NCBI GenBank assembly: GCA_022790855.1
Contig: JAAVYA010000007.1
Coordinates: forward strand, 1-64,000
Direction: 5' to 3'
Origin: Lachnospiraceae bacterium
Lineage (GTDB): Bacteria; Bacillota; Clostridia; Lachnospirales; Lachnospiraceae
DNA: 64,000 bases
Every line of letters starts with the position of its first letter. Position 1 is the first letter of the stretch. A program made the translations under genes and the position numbers. The notes beneath the pieces were generated by a model, which worked only from the letters and a program-made list of their open reading frames with translations, was not told where the DNA came from and searched no databases. This document shows, one piece after another, positions 38,650-46,896 of this stretch.

Positions 38650-40557
38650 TTAATTTTCCTTTTTGTTGAATGCCACAAAGGGCTTTCCGCTGCCCTTATA
38701 AAAACGACTGAACATCTCATAATATTCCAGACGCAGTACCTGGATGCCCACTACAAGACCCTCTAAGCCGGTCACTAAAATATTTCCTAAAATGATGATG
38801 ATCCAGTTGGGCGACCCTTTTTCCAGCCCTGCCAACGTCATCACCACACCCATCATGCCGGCATGGCTTAAGGCAAACGCCCCGACCCGGACAAAGGAAA
38901 TGGTATTGGTGGCGTAGCTTAACACTACGTCGAATAATTCCACCAGTGCCTCCACAAAAAACATCACTTTGCTGCCTTCCGGAAACAGGTGTCCTTTTTT
39001 TTCCACCAAACGGGCCAGAGGCTCTTTGAGCAAAATAGCCAGAAGGGGAAGCCCCAGCATAACCGCCATGATTACCGCTGCCGGCAGGGGATTGCCGGTG
39101 GCAAATAAAAGGATGCACAGAGCCGTAAATCCGTAACACATAAGCCCTGCCAGACCGCTCTGGCCAAAAATCAGCCTGCCGTATTCTCTGGCGCGTACGG
39201 CGTTGATCACGTTTAACACCATTGCCAGAATGATCAGAATTCCGCCAAAGGCAATGGCCATCATCAAGGTTCCCATAATATTGTCCATGGGACGGCGCCA
39301 CAGGGCCGGGATCAATTCTTCAAATCCAAAGAAGCTTCCGTACAAAAATCCAAACACAGTGGACCAGATTCCGGCCAAAGCAATGATCCCCGCCAAGCGC
39401 ATTTGTTTTACTTTGTATAGCAAGAATCCTCCCACAACCAGGAATAATCCCTGTCCTACGTCCCCAAACATAATGCCGAACATGAAGGTATATGTCAAAG
39501 CCACAAACAGTGTGGGATCCATCTCATTATAGGCCGGAAGCCCGTACATTTCCACAAACATTTCAAAGGGCTTTAGTATCTTAGGATTCCGCAGTTTTGT
39601 AGGGGGACTGGTAGCCAGATTTTCTTCCATTGCCTCTTCAATGCAGTGCACCGCTTCATCCTCTGCAATCTCCTTTTGGAAAGCTTTGGCATCTTTTCTG
39701 GACATCCATCCATATAAAATATAATATTCTCCGTCATTTTCTGTCCTGGTACAGGCGGCCAGTTTTCGGATATCAAAATTCTCGCAATAATCCTTTAGCG
39801 ACTGGCAGGCAGATAACAGCTCCAGCCTGTTTTCCTTTAACAGATCATGCATCTGTTCCGACAGCCTTGTATTTTCTTCTTCATTGGATGTAATCTCTTT
39901 TAAGGCCGCCTGATAGGCTTCTTCCGGCGTTCCTTCAAAGGAATCCGGCATATAGAGCTGCTCAAAATGGAAGGAGAGATACATCGCGTCAATCTCTACT
40001 GCATGCATATACGGGACAAAATAAACGCCCCACACATATTCCTCATCACTGTCACATTCATAAAACAACGTATAAGCTACTTCCTGAATATACTTCTCCA
40101 GCTTATGGTAATCATCTATGGGAATGCGCCCAATCCGAAACTTGATAAACCGAAAGTCCAGCATTTTTTTGAATTCAAAATCCAGGTTCCGAAAAGAGGA
40201 TAACTCTTCCATAAAATCCTTTAATTCCTGATTTTTTTGTGCCAGTTCCCTCTGACGCCCCTGGATCATCTTAGTATGCTCATAAGAATCTTGTATCAAT
40301 TCCTGGGCCGCTTTCGGCGCCATTTCATCCAATGATTCTCCGTCCTGGAAATCTAAATATTTCAGCAGCTCTTCTCCGTTTTGATAAACATCTTTATAAA
40401 TATTTGTTTCCATAAAGGGACGCACATTGGTGATGGAGCCAAGGCTGGACATGGCATTTTCAAAATGTATTTCATATTTTTTCAGATACTGCTTCATGAC
40501 CCGGTCAATATCGTGCTTAGGGCCTGTGATATGCAGTAATTTCATCTTTTCAACCAC
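38650..40557 (-). CDS. ntpI: V-type ATP synthase subunit I (stator, ion channel)
   Basis: This 635-residue protein has a cytoplasmic half with coiled coil (about 1-330) and a membrane half (about 340-625) of seven or eight helices, with TFMFGIMFGDVGQG near residue 360 and the channel helix region SFVRVGAFALSHAG near residue 557 carrying the essential Arg. The best start is a GTG at 40557, seven bases after GGAGG; an in-frame ATG at 40545 is too far from that site. Confidence 0.95.
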   Translation of the reverse strand: MVEKMKLLHITGPKHDIDRVMKQYLKKYEIHFENAMSSLGSITNVRPFMETNIYKDVYQNGEELLKYLDFQDGESLDEMAPKAAQELIQDSYEHTKMIQGRQRELAQKNQELKDFMEELSSFRNLDFEFKKMLDFRFIKFRIGRIPIDDYHKLEKYIQEVAYTLFYECDSDEEYVWGVYFVPYMHAVEIDAMYLSFHFEQLYMPDSFEGTPEEAYQAALKEITSNEEENTRLSEQMHDLLKENRLELLSACQSLKDYCENFDIRKLAACTRTENDGEYYILYGWMSRKDAKAFQKEIAEDEAVHCIEEAMEENLATSPPTKLRNPKILKPFEMFVEMYGLPAYNEMDPTLFVALTYTFMFGIMFGDVGQGLFLVVGGFLLYKVKQMRLAGIIALAGIWSTVFGFLYGSFFGFEELIPALWRRPMDNIMGTLMMAIAFGGILIILAMVLNVINAVRAREYGRLIFGQSGLAGLMCYGFTALCILLFATGNPLPAAVIMAVMLGLPLLAILLKEPLARLVEKKGHLFPEGSKVMFFVEALVELFDVVLSYATNTISFVRVGAFALSHAGMMGVVMTLAGLEKGSPNWIIIILGNILVTGLEGLVVGIQVLRLEYYEMFSRFYKGSGKPFVAFNKKEN

Positions 40558-40575
40558 AATCGTTCCTCCGCTTCC

Positions 40576-41610
40576 TTATATGGTAATCAAAATAAAATCT
40601 TTGATATCTCTGGGCGCCACCTGATAACGGATCCCTTCGATGATCGTAGTCAGACGCCCGATCTCCATCTCCTTTTCATGGATGTATTTCATCACCGGAG
40701 CCATAGAGACCGGATATTTCCTTGTCACTCTGGCGTAGGTGTCTTCTATCACTTTCCGGTAGGAAATTTCATCCTCCATTCGGACAAAGGCGTCCTTCCC
40801 TTTAAAATATCCCGTATGTTCCAGAATCCGGTTCAATTCTTCCAAATCCGCCGCATTCGCCAGAAGCTCCCGTTCCTTTTTCTTCAACAGATAACTATGG
40901 GGAATCATCCAGGCGGTTATCTCCTGGGGCGTCTGGTCATAAAACCGTTTGGAACGGTAGACCCACATAATATTCAGCCAGTCAATCCGTGTCCCGTAAA
41001 TCTGCAGCAACACGGACTTCATATCGGAAGGCTTCATTCTCCTGATCTCCCGAAAAACTGTATCATAGTAAAATAGATCCAGGCCCATAGCATAATCCGC
41101 GTACCGGCCCCGTTCATGATTACGCAATTGCATAAATAGTGTTTCATACTTTGTCCCGGCCAGGCATTGTTCCAGTTCTCCCATATCCTTCGCTCTTCTT
41201 GCCTGCTCTATGGGAAATCCTGCGTGTTCTTTAAAAAATACGTCGGAATACTTTTCCAGCTCCTGCCGCTCTCCCCGAAACAAATGCTTCACCAGACGTT
41301 TTAACAAATCTGCTTCATACCGAAAAAACACATATCGAAAGGCCAGCCGTTGTTCTTTGTTGGAAAAACGGTATAATTTTTCAAAATCCTGATACAAAGA
41401 ATTGCGGATTACCGCTTCTGCCTGTCCCCTGTGCCAGATTCCTTCATGGCCCTGAAAGACTTCTTCATATCCTGTCGTTCCCTTTAAAAAGTTCACGGCC
41501 TCGCCCACCGTGGCAAGCTCTGTCAGCTCATGTAATTGTTTTTGCTCCAGAAGCTTTCCACTCATGGCCCTGGTCTTTGTGATCAGTCCGCTGTAATGCA
41601 CAAGCTTCAT
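40576..41610 (-). CDS. ntpC: V-type ATP synthase subunit C
   Basis: The 344-residue, helix-rich, funnel-shaped subunit (V0 d / archaeal C) joins the rotor ring to the central stalk. YSGLITKTRAMSGKLL at the start and the repeated helical layout are typical. Here C comes before I, a gene order that differs from Enterococcus ntpFIKECGABD. Confidence 0.92.
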   Translation of the reverse strand: MKLVHYSGLITKTRAMSGKLLEQKQLHELTELATVGEAVNFLKGTTGYEEVFQGHEGIWHRGQAEAVIRNSLYQDFEKLYRFSNKEQRLAFRYVFFRYEADLLKRLVKHLFRGERQELEKYSDVFFKEHAGFPIEQARRAKDMGELEQCLAGTKYETLFMQLRNHERGRYADYAMGLDLFYYDTVFREIRRMKPSDMKSVLLQIYGTRIDWLNIMWVYRSKRFYDQTPQEITAWMIPHSYLLKKKERELLANAADLEELNRILEHTGYFKGKDAFVRMEDEISYRKVIEDTYARVTRKYPVSMAPVMKYIHEKEMEIGRLTTIIEGIRYQVAPRDIKDFILITI

Positions 41611-41613
41611 CTG

Positions 41614-41925
41614 CTACACCTCTGTTATCCTCTGAAAAATTTCTTCGGACAGCTCTTTGAAATGTCCGTCGTACATCTTGTCCAGTTCCTGCATCTGCAG
41701 GTTATGCCCAAGCTCCAGCTGCCGGATCTTCTCCTCTGCCTCTCGCCGGAGCCTCTTTTCTTCTTCCTCCAAACGCATGGAAAGCTCTCGTTCCAGTTCT
41801 TTTTCCATGGCCCGCTGCTCCAGCTCCTTCTGCTCTGTCAGGCGTTCTTTGTACCTTTGGGCGTCCGCTAAGATTCTTCCTGCAGTCTCTTCCATCTCAT
41901 ACAGTTTCGTTATCACTTCATTCAT
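41614..41925 (-). CDS. V-type ATP synthase small peripheral-stalk subunit (G/H type)
   Basis: This 103-residue, almost wholly helical, Glu/Lys/Arg-rich coiled-coil protein is the first gene of the V-ATPase operon, where the G/H (NtpF) subunit is expected. It would dimerise with subunit E. The ATG at 41925 lies six bases after AAGGGGAG; an ATG at 41931 abuts that site and upstream in-frame starts would run through the leader. Sequence identity of such subunits is low, so the call leans on position and composition. Confidence 0.85.
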   Translation of the reverse strand: MNEVITKLYEMEETAGRILADAQRYKERLTEQKELEQRAMEKELERELSMRLEEEEKRLRREAEEKIRQLELGHNLQMQELDKMYDGHFKELSEEIFQRITEV

Positions 41926-41958
41926 GCGCATCTCCCCTTGTACTCTTTTTCTTTTACT

Positions 41959-41982
41959 CATACCCTCAACGTACAAGAGGAC
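41959..41982 (-). repeat. 24-bp repeat, copy A (V-ATPase leader)
   Basis: The plus-strand sequence begins CATACCCTCAACGTACAAG and matches the copy at 42458-42481 at 21 of 24 positions. It lies in the untranslated leader of the V-ATPase operon. Confidence 0.6.
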
Positions 41983-42051
41983 ACACATTCTCCTGGTGCG
42001 CCGCGGGCAGGATTTGATGACATCCGGGCAGGTTTGTAAAAGCCCAAAACT

Positions 42052-42080
42052 ATAATAGCACTCTTTTCCCAAATAAGCAA
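42052..42080 (-). promoter_or_regulatory. Promoter for the V-type ATPase operon
   Basis: TTGCTT (42075-42080), a 17-bp spacer and TATTAT (42052-42057) on the minus strand. The transcript would begin near 42045 and have a leader of about 120 bases that includes repeat copy A. Confidence 0.7.
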
Positions 42081-42102
42081 AAATTTTTTTGAAAAAATAC
42101 GG

Positions 42103-42131
42103 CACCTGATACAAGCTCTCCACATATAGTA
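42103..42131 (+). promoter_or_regulatory. Candidate SigK/SigE-type sporulation promoter before the Gly/Cys-rich gene
   Basis: CACC (42103-42106), 16 bases, then CATATAGTA (42123-42131) resembles the mother-cell SigK pattern (AC near -35, CATAnnnTA at -10). No sigma-A promoter of comparable quality is visible in the same orientation. The motif is short and AT-rich, so chance is possible. Confidence 0.35.
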
Positions 42132-42163
42132 AACTGTAATCAAAATTATGGAGGATTTAAAAC

Positions 42164-42388
42164 ATGAGTGATTTAGCTGCAACAAACTGTGGATGCGGAT
42201 GTGAGAGCAACAACGGAGGGTGCGGTTCCTGGATTTGGATTATTCTCTTGCTGTGCTGCTGCGGCGGCAACAACGGCGGATTCTTCGGCGGCAACAACGG
42301 CGGATGCGGATGCGACAACATCTGGATCATCCTGCTGCTTCTGTGCTGCTGCGGAAACGGCAACAACGGCGGCGGCTTCTGCTGCTAA
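42164..42388 (+). CDS. Gly/Cys/Asn-rich small protein, 'high-cysteine HCB' type
   Basis: This 74-residue protein has 15 cysteines. It is built from two repeats of a hydrophobic core plus a cysteine cluster (IWIILLLCCCG at about 24-34, IWIILLLLCCCG at about 53-64) separated by Gly/Asn blocks (GGNNGGFFGGNNGGCGCD) and ending GGGFCC. Proteins like this are annotated in Clostridia by loose likeness to insect chorion proteins; their role is unknown. Self-assembly or disulfide cross-linking is plausible. GGAGG lies nine bases before the ATG. It is divergent from the V-ATPase operon and has its own terminator. Confidence 0.85.
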   Translation: MSDLAATNCGCGCESNNGGCGSWIWIILLLCCCGGNNGGFFGGNNGGCGCDNIWIILLLLCCCGNGNNGGGFCC

Positions 42389-42404
42389 TTTGCAACTGCA
42401 TGAC

Positions 42405-42445
42405 CTGGCCCCTGGGAGAGCATTTGGCCCCCAGGGGCCAGTTTT
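42405..42445 (+). terminator. Strong terminator after the Gly/Cys-rich gene
   Basis: A 12-bp perfect GC-rich stem (CTGGCCCCTGGG 42405-42416 with 42430-42441) is followed by TTTT. It begins 17 bases after the stop codon and makes the gene monocistronic. Confidence 0.88.
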
Positions 42446-42457
42446 GCGTTTCATAAA

Positions 42458-42481
42458 CATACCCTCAGTGTACAAGGGGAC
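42458..42481 (-). repeat. 24-bp repeat, copy B
   Basis: The plus-strand sequence begins CATACCCTCAGTGTACAAG and is the second copy of the repeat at 41959-41982, in the same orientation. The two copies flank the Gly/Cys-rich gene. Confidence 0.6.
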
Positions 42482-42487
42482 GCTTCC

Positions 42488-42531
42488 ATGAAATAATACC
42501 CCGACAGTGCATTGCCGGGGTATTATTTCAT
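42488..42531 (-). terminator. Long inverted repeat / terminator after the 53-residue protein gene
   Basis: A 16-bp perfect stem (42488-42503 with 42516-42531; half-site begins ATGAAATAATACCCCG) has a 12-base loop. It lies 39 bases downstream of the minus-strand small gene. The T run after the stem is poor, so termination efficiency is uncertain. Confidence 0.65.
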
Positions 42532-42570
42532 AACATATCATATATCCTGCTCTGCAGGAGAAAGCATCTG

Positions 42571-42732
42571 TCAGAAAGCATTCCTTTTTTCTTCCGCTTC
42601 CTCCTGGTCCTCTTTCTTTTCCGTAATCGTGCAATTTTGTACATAAATAGGCATCCCCGAAGGATATTTTCTTTTCATACACTCTTCATCTACTTCATAT
42701 ACACTATTTCCATCTATAATTAATTTTCCCAT
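42571..42732 (-). CDS. Small protein of unknown function (53 residues)
   Basis: The short frame reads MGKLIIDGNSVYEVDEECMK then a basic stretch and a Glu/Lys-rich tail. AAAGGGA lies close upstream of the ATG at 42732; an in-frame ATG at 42768 has no such site. It looks like a globular beta start plus disordered tail. I do not recognise a named family. It ends before a strong inverted repeat, which supports it being a transcribed unit. Confidence 0.6.
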   Translation of the reverse strand: MGKLIIDGNSVYEVDEECMKRKYPSGMPIYVQNCTITEKKEDQEEAEEKRNAF

Positions 42733-42837
42733 AACATTCCCTTTCCTAAGAATTATTTTCTTTCCCAAGGCAACAACTCTGCTCTATCGTTACTATTCAC
42801 GTCCAATGTCAGTTAGCAAAAGAATTGAGATGCACAG

Positions 42838-43077
42838 CCAGGGAAAAGGGGAGGGAAACAGACGCAAATGGTCTGCAGATTTTGACTTTGCAGAGATTTA
42901 GAAGTCCTTAAATCCCTGAATTTTGCGTTAAAACAAACATCCACACTGTCTGAGCGAAGCGAGTTTGTGGATGTTTGTTTTGTCTTTAGCAAAACTCAGG
43001 AATTTTAGGAATTCTTAATCTCGAAACCGGAAAAATCCGCAGACCATTTGCGTCTGTTTCCCTCCCCTTTTCCCTGG
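42838..43077. repeat. 240-bp near-palindromic element with 39-bp perfect outer arms
   Basis: The arms 42838-42876 and 43039-43077 are exact inverted copies (outer half begins CCAGGGAAAAGGGGAGGG). Inside, the arms stay alignable with scattered mismatches, then pair again perfectly at 42931-42945 with 42966-42980, leaving a 20-base loop CTGTCTGAGCGAAGCGAGTT. It has no coding frame and no clear target-site duplication. It fills most of the 470-base gene-free stretch 42733-43202. As RNA it would form one very long hairpin. Confidence 0.9.
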
Positions 43078-43202
43078 CGTCCCCTTGATTCACACCCCAA
43101 CCCCCTCTCATAGTAACGCTCTTATACAATATATGCAATTCCACAAATACAGTTATATTTTTTCTTTTTTTCTCATAGGATGAAATAAAAACAGGTAATG
43201 CT

Positions 43203-43541
43203 ATGGAACAGGAAAATCAAACAAACGCAACTACCTTCGATTCTTTAGTTCAGGACCGGCAGCTTCAGATGTTAAAGGCAGCCATCCCCTACATCAACAA
43301 CGCCAACCAGAAAACCATGGCTTTTCTCATCAAGTTCATGGAACTTCAACGCACCGTATCTATTTTTAACAATCCCGGCGCCTCCATGCAGATTTGCTCC
43401 GTTTCGGAGGATGAAGAACCGCTGCCTTTGCAAATGCTGAATGCCTTGCGAGAATTTTGTACGGAACGGGAACAGGAAACCATCGATATGCTTACAAATT
43501 ATGTGCAGATGTTCTCTGCCTACGAAACTCTGTTTACTTGA
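43203..43541 (+). CDS. Small helical protein of unknown function (112 residues)
   Basis: The mostly helical soluble protein contains LQMLKAAIPYINNANQKTMA and LREFCTEREQETIDML. No signal peptide or membrane helix is present. Only a weak AGG precedes the ATG. It is followed after 23 bases by another small protein in the same direction, so they probably form a pair. The amphipathic helices with two cysteines give no clue to activity. I do not recognise the family. Confidence 0.75.
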   Translation: MEQENQTNATTFDSLVQDRQLQMLKAAIPYINNANQKTMAFLIKFMELQRTVSIFNNPGASMQICSVSEDEEPLPLQMLNALREFCTEREQETIDMLTNYVQMFSAYETLFT

Positions 43542-43564
43542 ATTATGGAAAGGAAGGTGCATGT

Positions 43565-43843
43565 ATGGATCCGTCAGTTTTACTAAACAACCCGCAACTG
43601 AAAAATATATCTCCGGAAAAGCTTCAATTTCTTATGGAAATGGCTGGCCAGGAGAAGGGCTCCACCCCAAAGGATATGGCCGCAGCCTTGATGGCTGCTT
43701 CCGCAGCCGCCCAGAAAAAAGGAGTAGGTTTTGAATCCTCGGAAACGGATTTGATCGTAGAGGTTTTAAAACAAAATATGTCAGAAAGCGACCGGAAAAA
43801 GGCAGATATGATTTTAAGCATGATGAAGGGACGAAAGAAATAG
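43565..43843 (+). CDS. Small protein of unknown function (92 residues)
   Basis: It begins MDPSVLLNNPQLKNISPEKL, continues with alanine-rich helices (KDMAAALMAASAAAQKK) and ends with a basic MKGRKK tail. AGGAAGG lies seven bases before the ATG at 43565. It appears to be the second gene of a two-gene unit with 43203-43541. There are no cysteines or catalytic motifs. I do not recognise the family. Confidence 0.75.
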   Translation: MDPSVLLNNPQLKNISPEKLQFLMEMAGQEKGSTPKDMAAALMAASAAAQKKGVGFESSETDLIVEVLKQNMSESDRKKADMILSMMKGRKK

Positions 43844-43904
43844 CGGCGTGATGGTTCTGCTGATTGGAATTTTTGAACTTTCATTTATGCAGAATATCCG
43901 TAAC

Positions 43905-43944
43905 AAAAAACAGGACTTGAAAGGTTACTGCTTTTCAAGTCCTG
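43905..43944 (-). terminator. Rho-independent terminator for leuS / PIN remnant
   Basis: A 12-bp perfect stem (CAGGACTTGAAA 43911-43922 with 43933-43944) is followed on the minus strand by six T (43905-43910). It terminates leftward transcription, 28 bases after the PIN remnant. Confidence 0.85.
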
Positions 43945-43971
43945 CTTACATTATAGTATGATTGGCGCCAT

Positions 43972-44330
43972 CTACTCTGTCAAAGATTGTTTCACGGCTC
44001 CCATGGGTTCATTTTCTCCTGCCGCTTCAAAAATTGCCGTCATTTCCGCAGGTGTAACAATAAAATCCTTAAATGGATAATGCTTTTGATTACCGGTGAC
44101 TAAGTCTGAAATACTTCTATCCCATACTGCCTGACCGCATTCAGAACTACTTGTATTTCTTCCTTACGCAGGTGAAATTTTTCTCTATGAAGCACAGCAT
44201 CATATTCATCTAAAATTTCCTGATGATACAAGGGAATGATTATCCCTTCAAATACAGCCTCTAAGACCTTAACAGCAGCCGAATCTTCATTTTTAGAAAG
44301 TGATGATGATAACAGTACGTTTGTATCCAT
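43972..44330 (-). pseudogene. Broken PIN-domain (VapC-like) toxin gene
   Basis: The first part (44100-44330, 76 residues) starts MDTNVLLSSSLS and continues through IPLYHQEILDEYDAVLHREKF, the N-terminal half of a PIN-family toxin. It hits a TAG at 44100. In another frame, directly after that point, the sequence reads LVTGNQKHYPFKDFIVTPAE, the C-terminal end of the same family, to a stop at 43972. About 25-30 residues that should carry the second acidic cluster are missing, so a frameshifting deletion has occurred. Codons before the ATG read YYAV after an in-frame stop, and no ribosome binding site or antitoxin gene is present. Confidence 0.8.
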
Positions 44331-44371
44331 TACTGCGTAATATTCTTAAAAATAGTTATTCAACTTTCTTA

Positions 44372-46780
44372 TTATTTCTGTACAATATTAATAATTCTTC
44401 CCGGCACATAAATCTCTTTTACGATAGTTCCGGTCAGCTTCTCTTTCACCGCTTCTTTCCCGGCTGCAATTGCTGCATCCTTCTCCGTATTCTTAGCTAA
44501 GGTGATAACAGCCCTGGTCTTGCCATTGATCTGTACGGCCAGTTCCACGGTGTCCTCCACCGTTTTAGCCTCATCGTATTCGGGCCAGCTTTGGGCATAC
44601 AGCCGTCCCTCAAATCCGCAAAGGCTCCAAAGCTCCTCCGTAATATGAGGCGCCACAGGATTTAAGAGAATCAAAAACGTCCGGTATTCTCCCCGCCGGA
44701 TGCTTCCCTTCTTGGCAAAGTCATTCAGCAGAGCCATCATAGCCGCAATGGCCGTATTATATTTCAAATTCTCAAAATCGCTGCTGACTTTCTTGATGGT
44801 CTGATGCATCTTTGTCTCAAAATCGCTGCTGTATTCCTCTCCATCTGTGAGGATATCCTGTAGTTTCCAGACGCGCTCCAAAAACCTCCGGCAGCCTTTT
44901 ACACCGTTCTCCGACCAGGCAGCGCTTAATTCAAAGGCTCCGATAAACATCTCATACGTACGCAGCGTATCTGCGCCGTAATCTGTCACAATATCATCGG
45001 GATTTACTACATTTCCCCGGGATTTGGACATTTTTTCCCCATTCTCTCCCAAAATCATGCCGTGGGAGGTACGTTTCCGGTATGGCTCCGGTACGGGAAC
45101 CTCCTTTTGGTCATACAAGAACCGGTGCCAGAACCGGGAATACAGAAGATGCAGCGTGGTGTGTTCCATTCCGCCGTTATACCAGTCTACCGGCATCCAA
45201 TACCGCAGCGCTTCGGGGCTTGCCAGGGCTTCTTTATTATGAGGATCCGTGTACCGTAGGAAATACCAGGAGGAACCGGCCCATTGAGGCATGGTGTCTG
45301 TCTCCCGTTTTGCAGGGCCGCCGCAGCATGGGCAGGTGGTATTCACCCAGTCTGTCATGGCTGCCAAAGGAGATTCTCCATTGTCGGTAGGCATATAGCT
45401 TTCTACTTCCGGAAGTTCCAAGGGAAGCTGTTCCTCCGGCAGGGCCACATAACCGCAGGTTTCGCAATGTACCACCGGAATGGGTTCTCCCCAATACCGC
45501 TGACGGGAAAATACCCAATCCCTTAATTTGAAATTTGTCTTCCCGGTACCAATCTTTTTCTCCTCCAGGAAGGAGATTATTTTTTTCTTTGCTTCCGCTA
45601 CTTCCAGTCCGTTGAGGAAGTCCGAATTCACAAGCTTTCCGGTGGCTACGTCGGTAAATGCCGCCTCCTGGACATTTTCGCCTCCGGCCACCACTTCAAT
45701 AATCGGCAGGCCGAACTTCTTGGCAAATTCCCAGTCTCTGGTGTCATGGGCGGGAACGGCCATAATGGCTCCCGTTCCATAGCTCATAAGGACATAGTCG
45801 GATACCCAAATGGGAATTTCACATCCGTTTACCGGGTTCACGGCTTTTAGTCCGTCAATCTCTACGCCGGTCTTCTCTTTGGCCAGTTCTGAACGCTCAA
45901 AATCCGACTTTCTGGCCGCCTGCTCCTGATATTCACGTACTTCCTCAAGATTATGAATGTCATCTTTGTACGTCTCGATCATGGGGTGCTCCGGGGAGAT
46001 AACCATATAAGTGGCGCCAAATAAAGTATCCGGCCTTGTGGTATACACCGTCAGCTTATCCTCTTTTCCGGCGATGGCAAAATCCACTTCCGCTCCCTGG
46101 CTCCTGCCGATCCAATTCTTTTGGGATACCTTCACACGTTCAATAAAATCCACATCTTCAAGCCCGTCCAACAGCTTCTGGGCATACTCTGTAATCTTTA
46201 GCATCCACTGACTTTTTACCTTGCGAACCACCGGAGCGCCGCAGCGTTCACAGACGCCGTTGACCACTTCTTCGTTGGCCAACCCCACTTTGCAGGAGGT
46301 ACACCAGTTGATAGGCATTTCCGTCTTATAGGCCAGCCCTGCCTGAAACAACTTTAAGAAAATCCACTGGGTCCATTTATAATACTCCACATCCGTGGTA
46401 TTGATTTCCCGGTCCCAGTCAAAGGAATAACCCAAAGCGTGAAGCTGTCCCTTAAATCGTTTCACATTGTTCTCCGTCACGATTTTGGGATGGATCTTAT
46501 TCTTGATGGCATAATTTTCCGTGGGAAGCCCGAACGCGTCCCATCCCATGGGATACAGTACGTTATATCCCTGCATCCTGCGTTTTCTGGCAACAATATC
46601 AAGAGCCGTATAGGGTCTTGGATGTCCTACGTGAAGCCCCTGGCCGGAGGGGTACGGAAATTCTACCAATGCATAATATTTTGGCTTGCTATAATCATCG
46701 GTGGCGGCAAATGCTTTTTCTTCATCCCACACTTTCTGCCACTTTTGTTCAATCGCTCTATGATTGTAAGGTTCTGACAT
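44372..46780 (-). CDS. leuS: Leucyl-tRNA synthetase
   Basis: This 802-residue class I synthetase has the HIGH-type motif in [16 protein letters not shown] near residue 42, the editing domain (about 220-400, with [12 protein letters not shown]) and KMSKS in [11 protein letters not shown] near residue 575. It charges tRNA-Leu. It has its own promoter at 46833-46860; the leader is too short (about 45 bases) for a T-box. GGAGGAA precedes the ATG. Confidence 0.98.
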   Translation of the reverse strand: MSEPYNHRAIEQKWQKVWDEEKAFAATDDYSKPKYYALVEFPYPSGQGLHVGHPRPYTALDIVARKRRMQGYNVLYPMGWDAFGLPTENYAIKNKIHPKIVTENNVKRFKGQLHALGYSFDWDREINTTDVEYYKWTQWIFLKLFQAGLAYKTEMPINWCTSCKVGLANEEVVNGVCERCGAPVVRKVKSQWMLKITEYAQKLLDGLEDVDFIERVKVSQKNWIGRSQGAEVDFAIAGKEDKLTVYTTRPDTLFGATYMVISPEHPMIETYKDDIHNLEEVREYQEQAARKSDFERSELAKEKTGVEIDGLKAVNPVNGCEIPIWVSDYVLMSYGTGAIMAVPAHDTRDWEFAKKFGLPIIEVVAGGENVQEAAFTDVATGKLVNSDFLNGLEVAEAKKKIISFLEEKKIGTGKTNFKLRDWVFSRQRYWGEPIPVVHCETCGYVALPEEQLPLELPEVESYMPTDNGESPLAAMTDWVNTTCPCCGGPAKRETDTMPQWAGSSWYFLRYTDPHNKEALASPEALRYWMPVDWYNGGMEHTTLHLLYSRFWHRFLYDQKEVPVPEPYRKRTSHGMILGENGEKMSKSRGNVVNPDDIVTDYGADTLRTYEMFIGAFELSAAWSENGVKGCRRFLERVWKLQDILTDGEEYSSDFETKMHQTIKKVSSDFENLKYNTAIAAMMALLNDFAKKGSIRRGEYRTFLILLNPVAPHITEELWSLCGFEGRLYAQSWPEYDEAKTVEDTVELAVQINGKTRAVITLAKNTEKDAAIAAGKEAVKEKLTGTIVKEIYVPGRIINIVQK

Positions 46781-46832
46781 GTATCATTCCTCCTGATTTT
46801 GTACGGTCTGCCTGTACTCTTATTACTTCAAA

Positions 46833-46860
46833 ATTCTATCACATGGGAAAAATTTGTCAA
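46833..46860 (-). promoter_or_regulatory. Promoter for leuS
   Basis: A perfect TTGACA (46855-46860), a 16-bp spacer and TAGAAT (46833-46838) on the minus strand lie between the acetyltransferase gene and leuS. Confidence 0.8.
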
Positions 46861-46896
46861 GAGTTGGATTTTGGCAGGCATGTATTTTCCGCTTCC

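Noticed and set aside
42173-42682. Minus-strand 169-residue frame opposite the Gly/Cys-rich gene
   Set aside because: It runs antisense through that gene and two terminator-like stems, is low-complexity Ala/Val in the overlap and has no ribosome binding site.
46781-46832. T-box leader before leuS
   Set aside because: The promoter at 46833-46860 leaves a leader of about 45 bases, too short for a T-box, and no T-box core sequence was seen.
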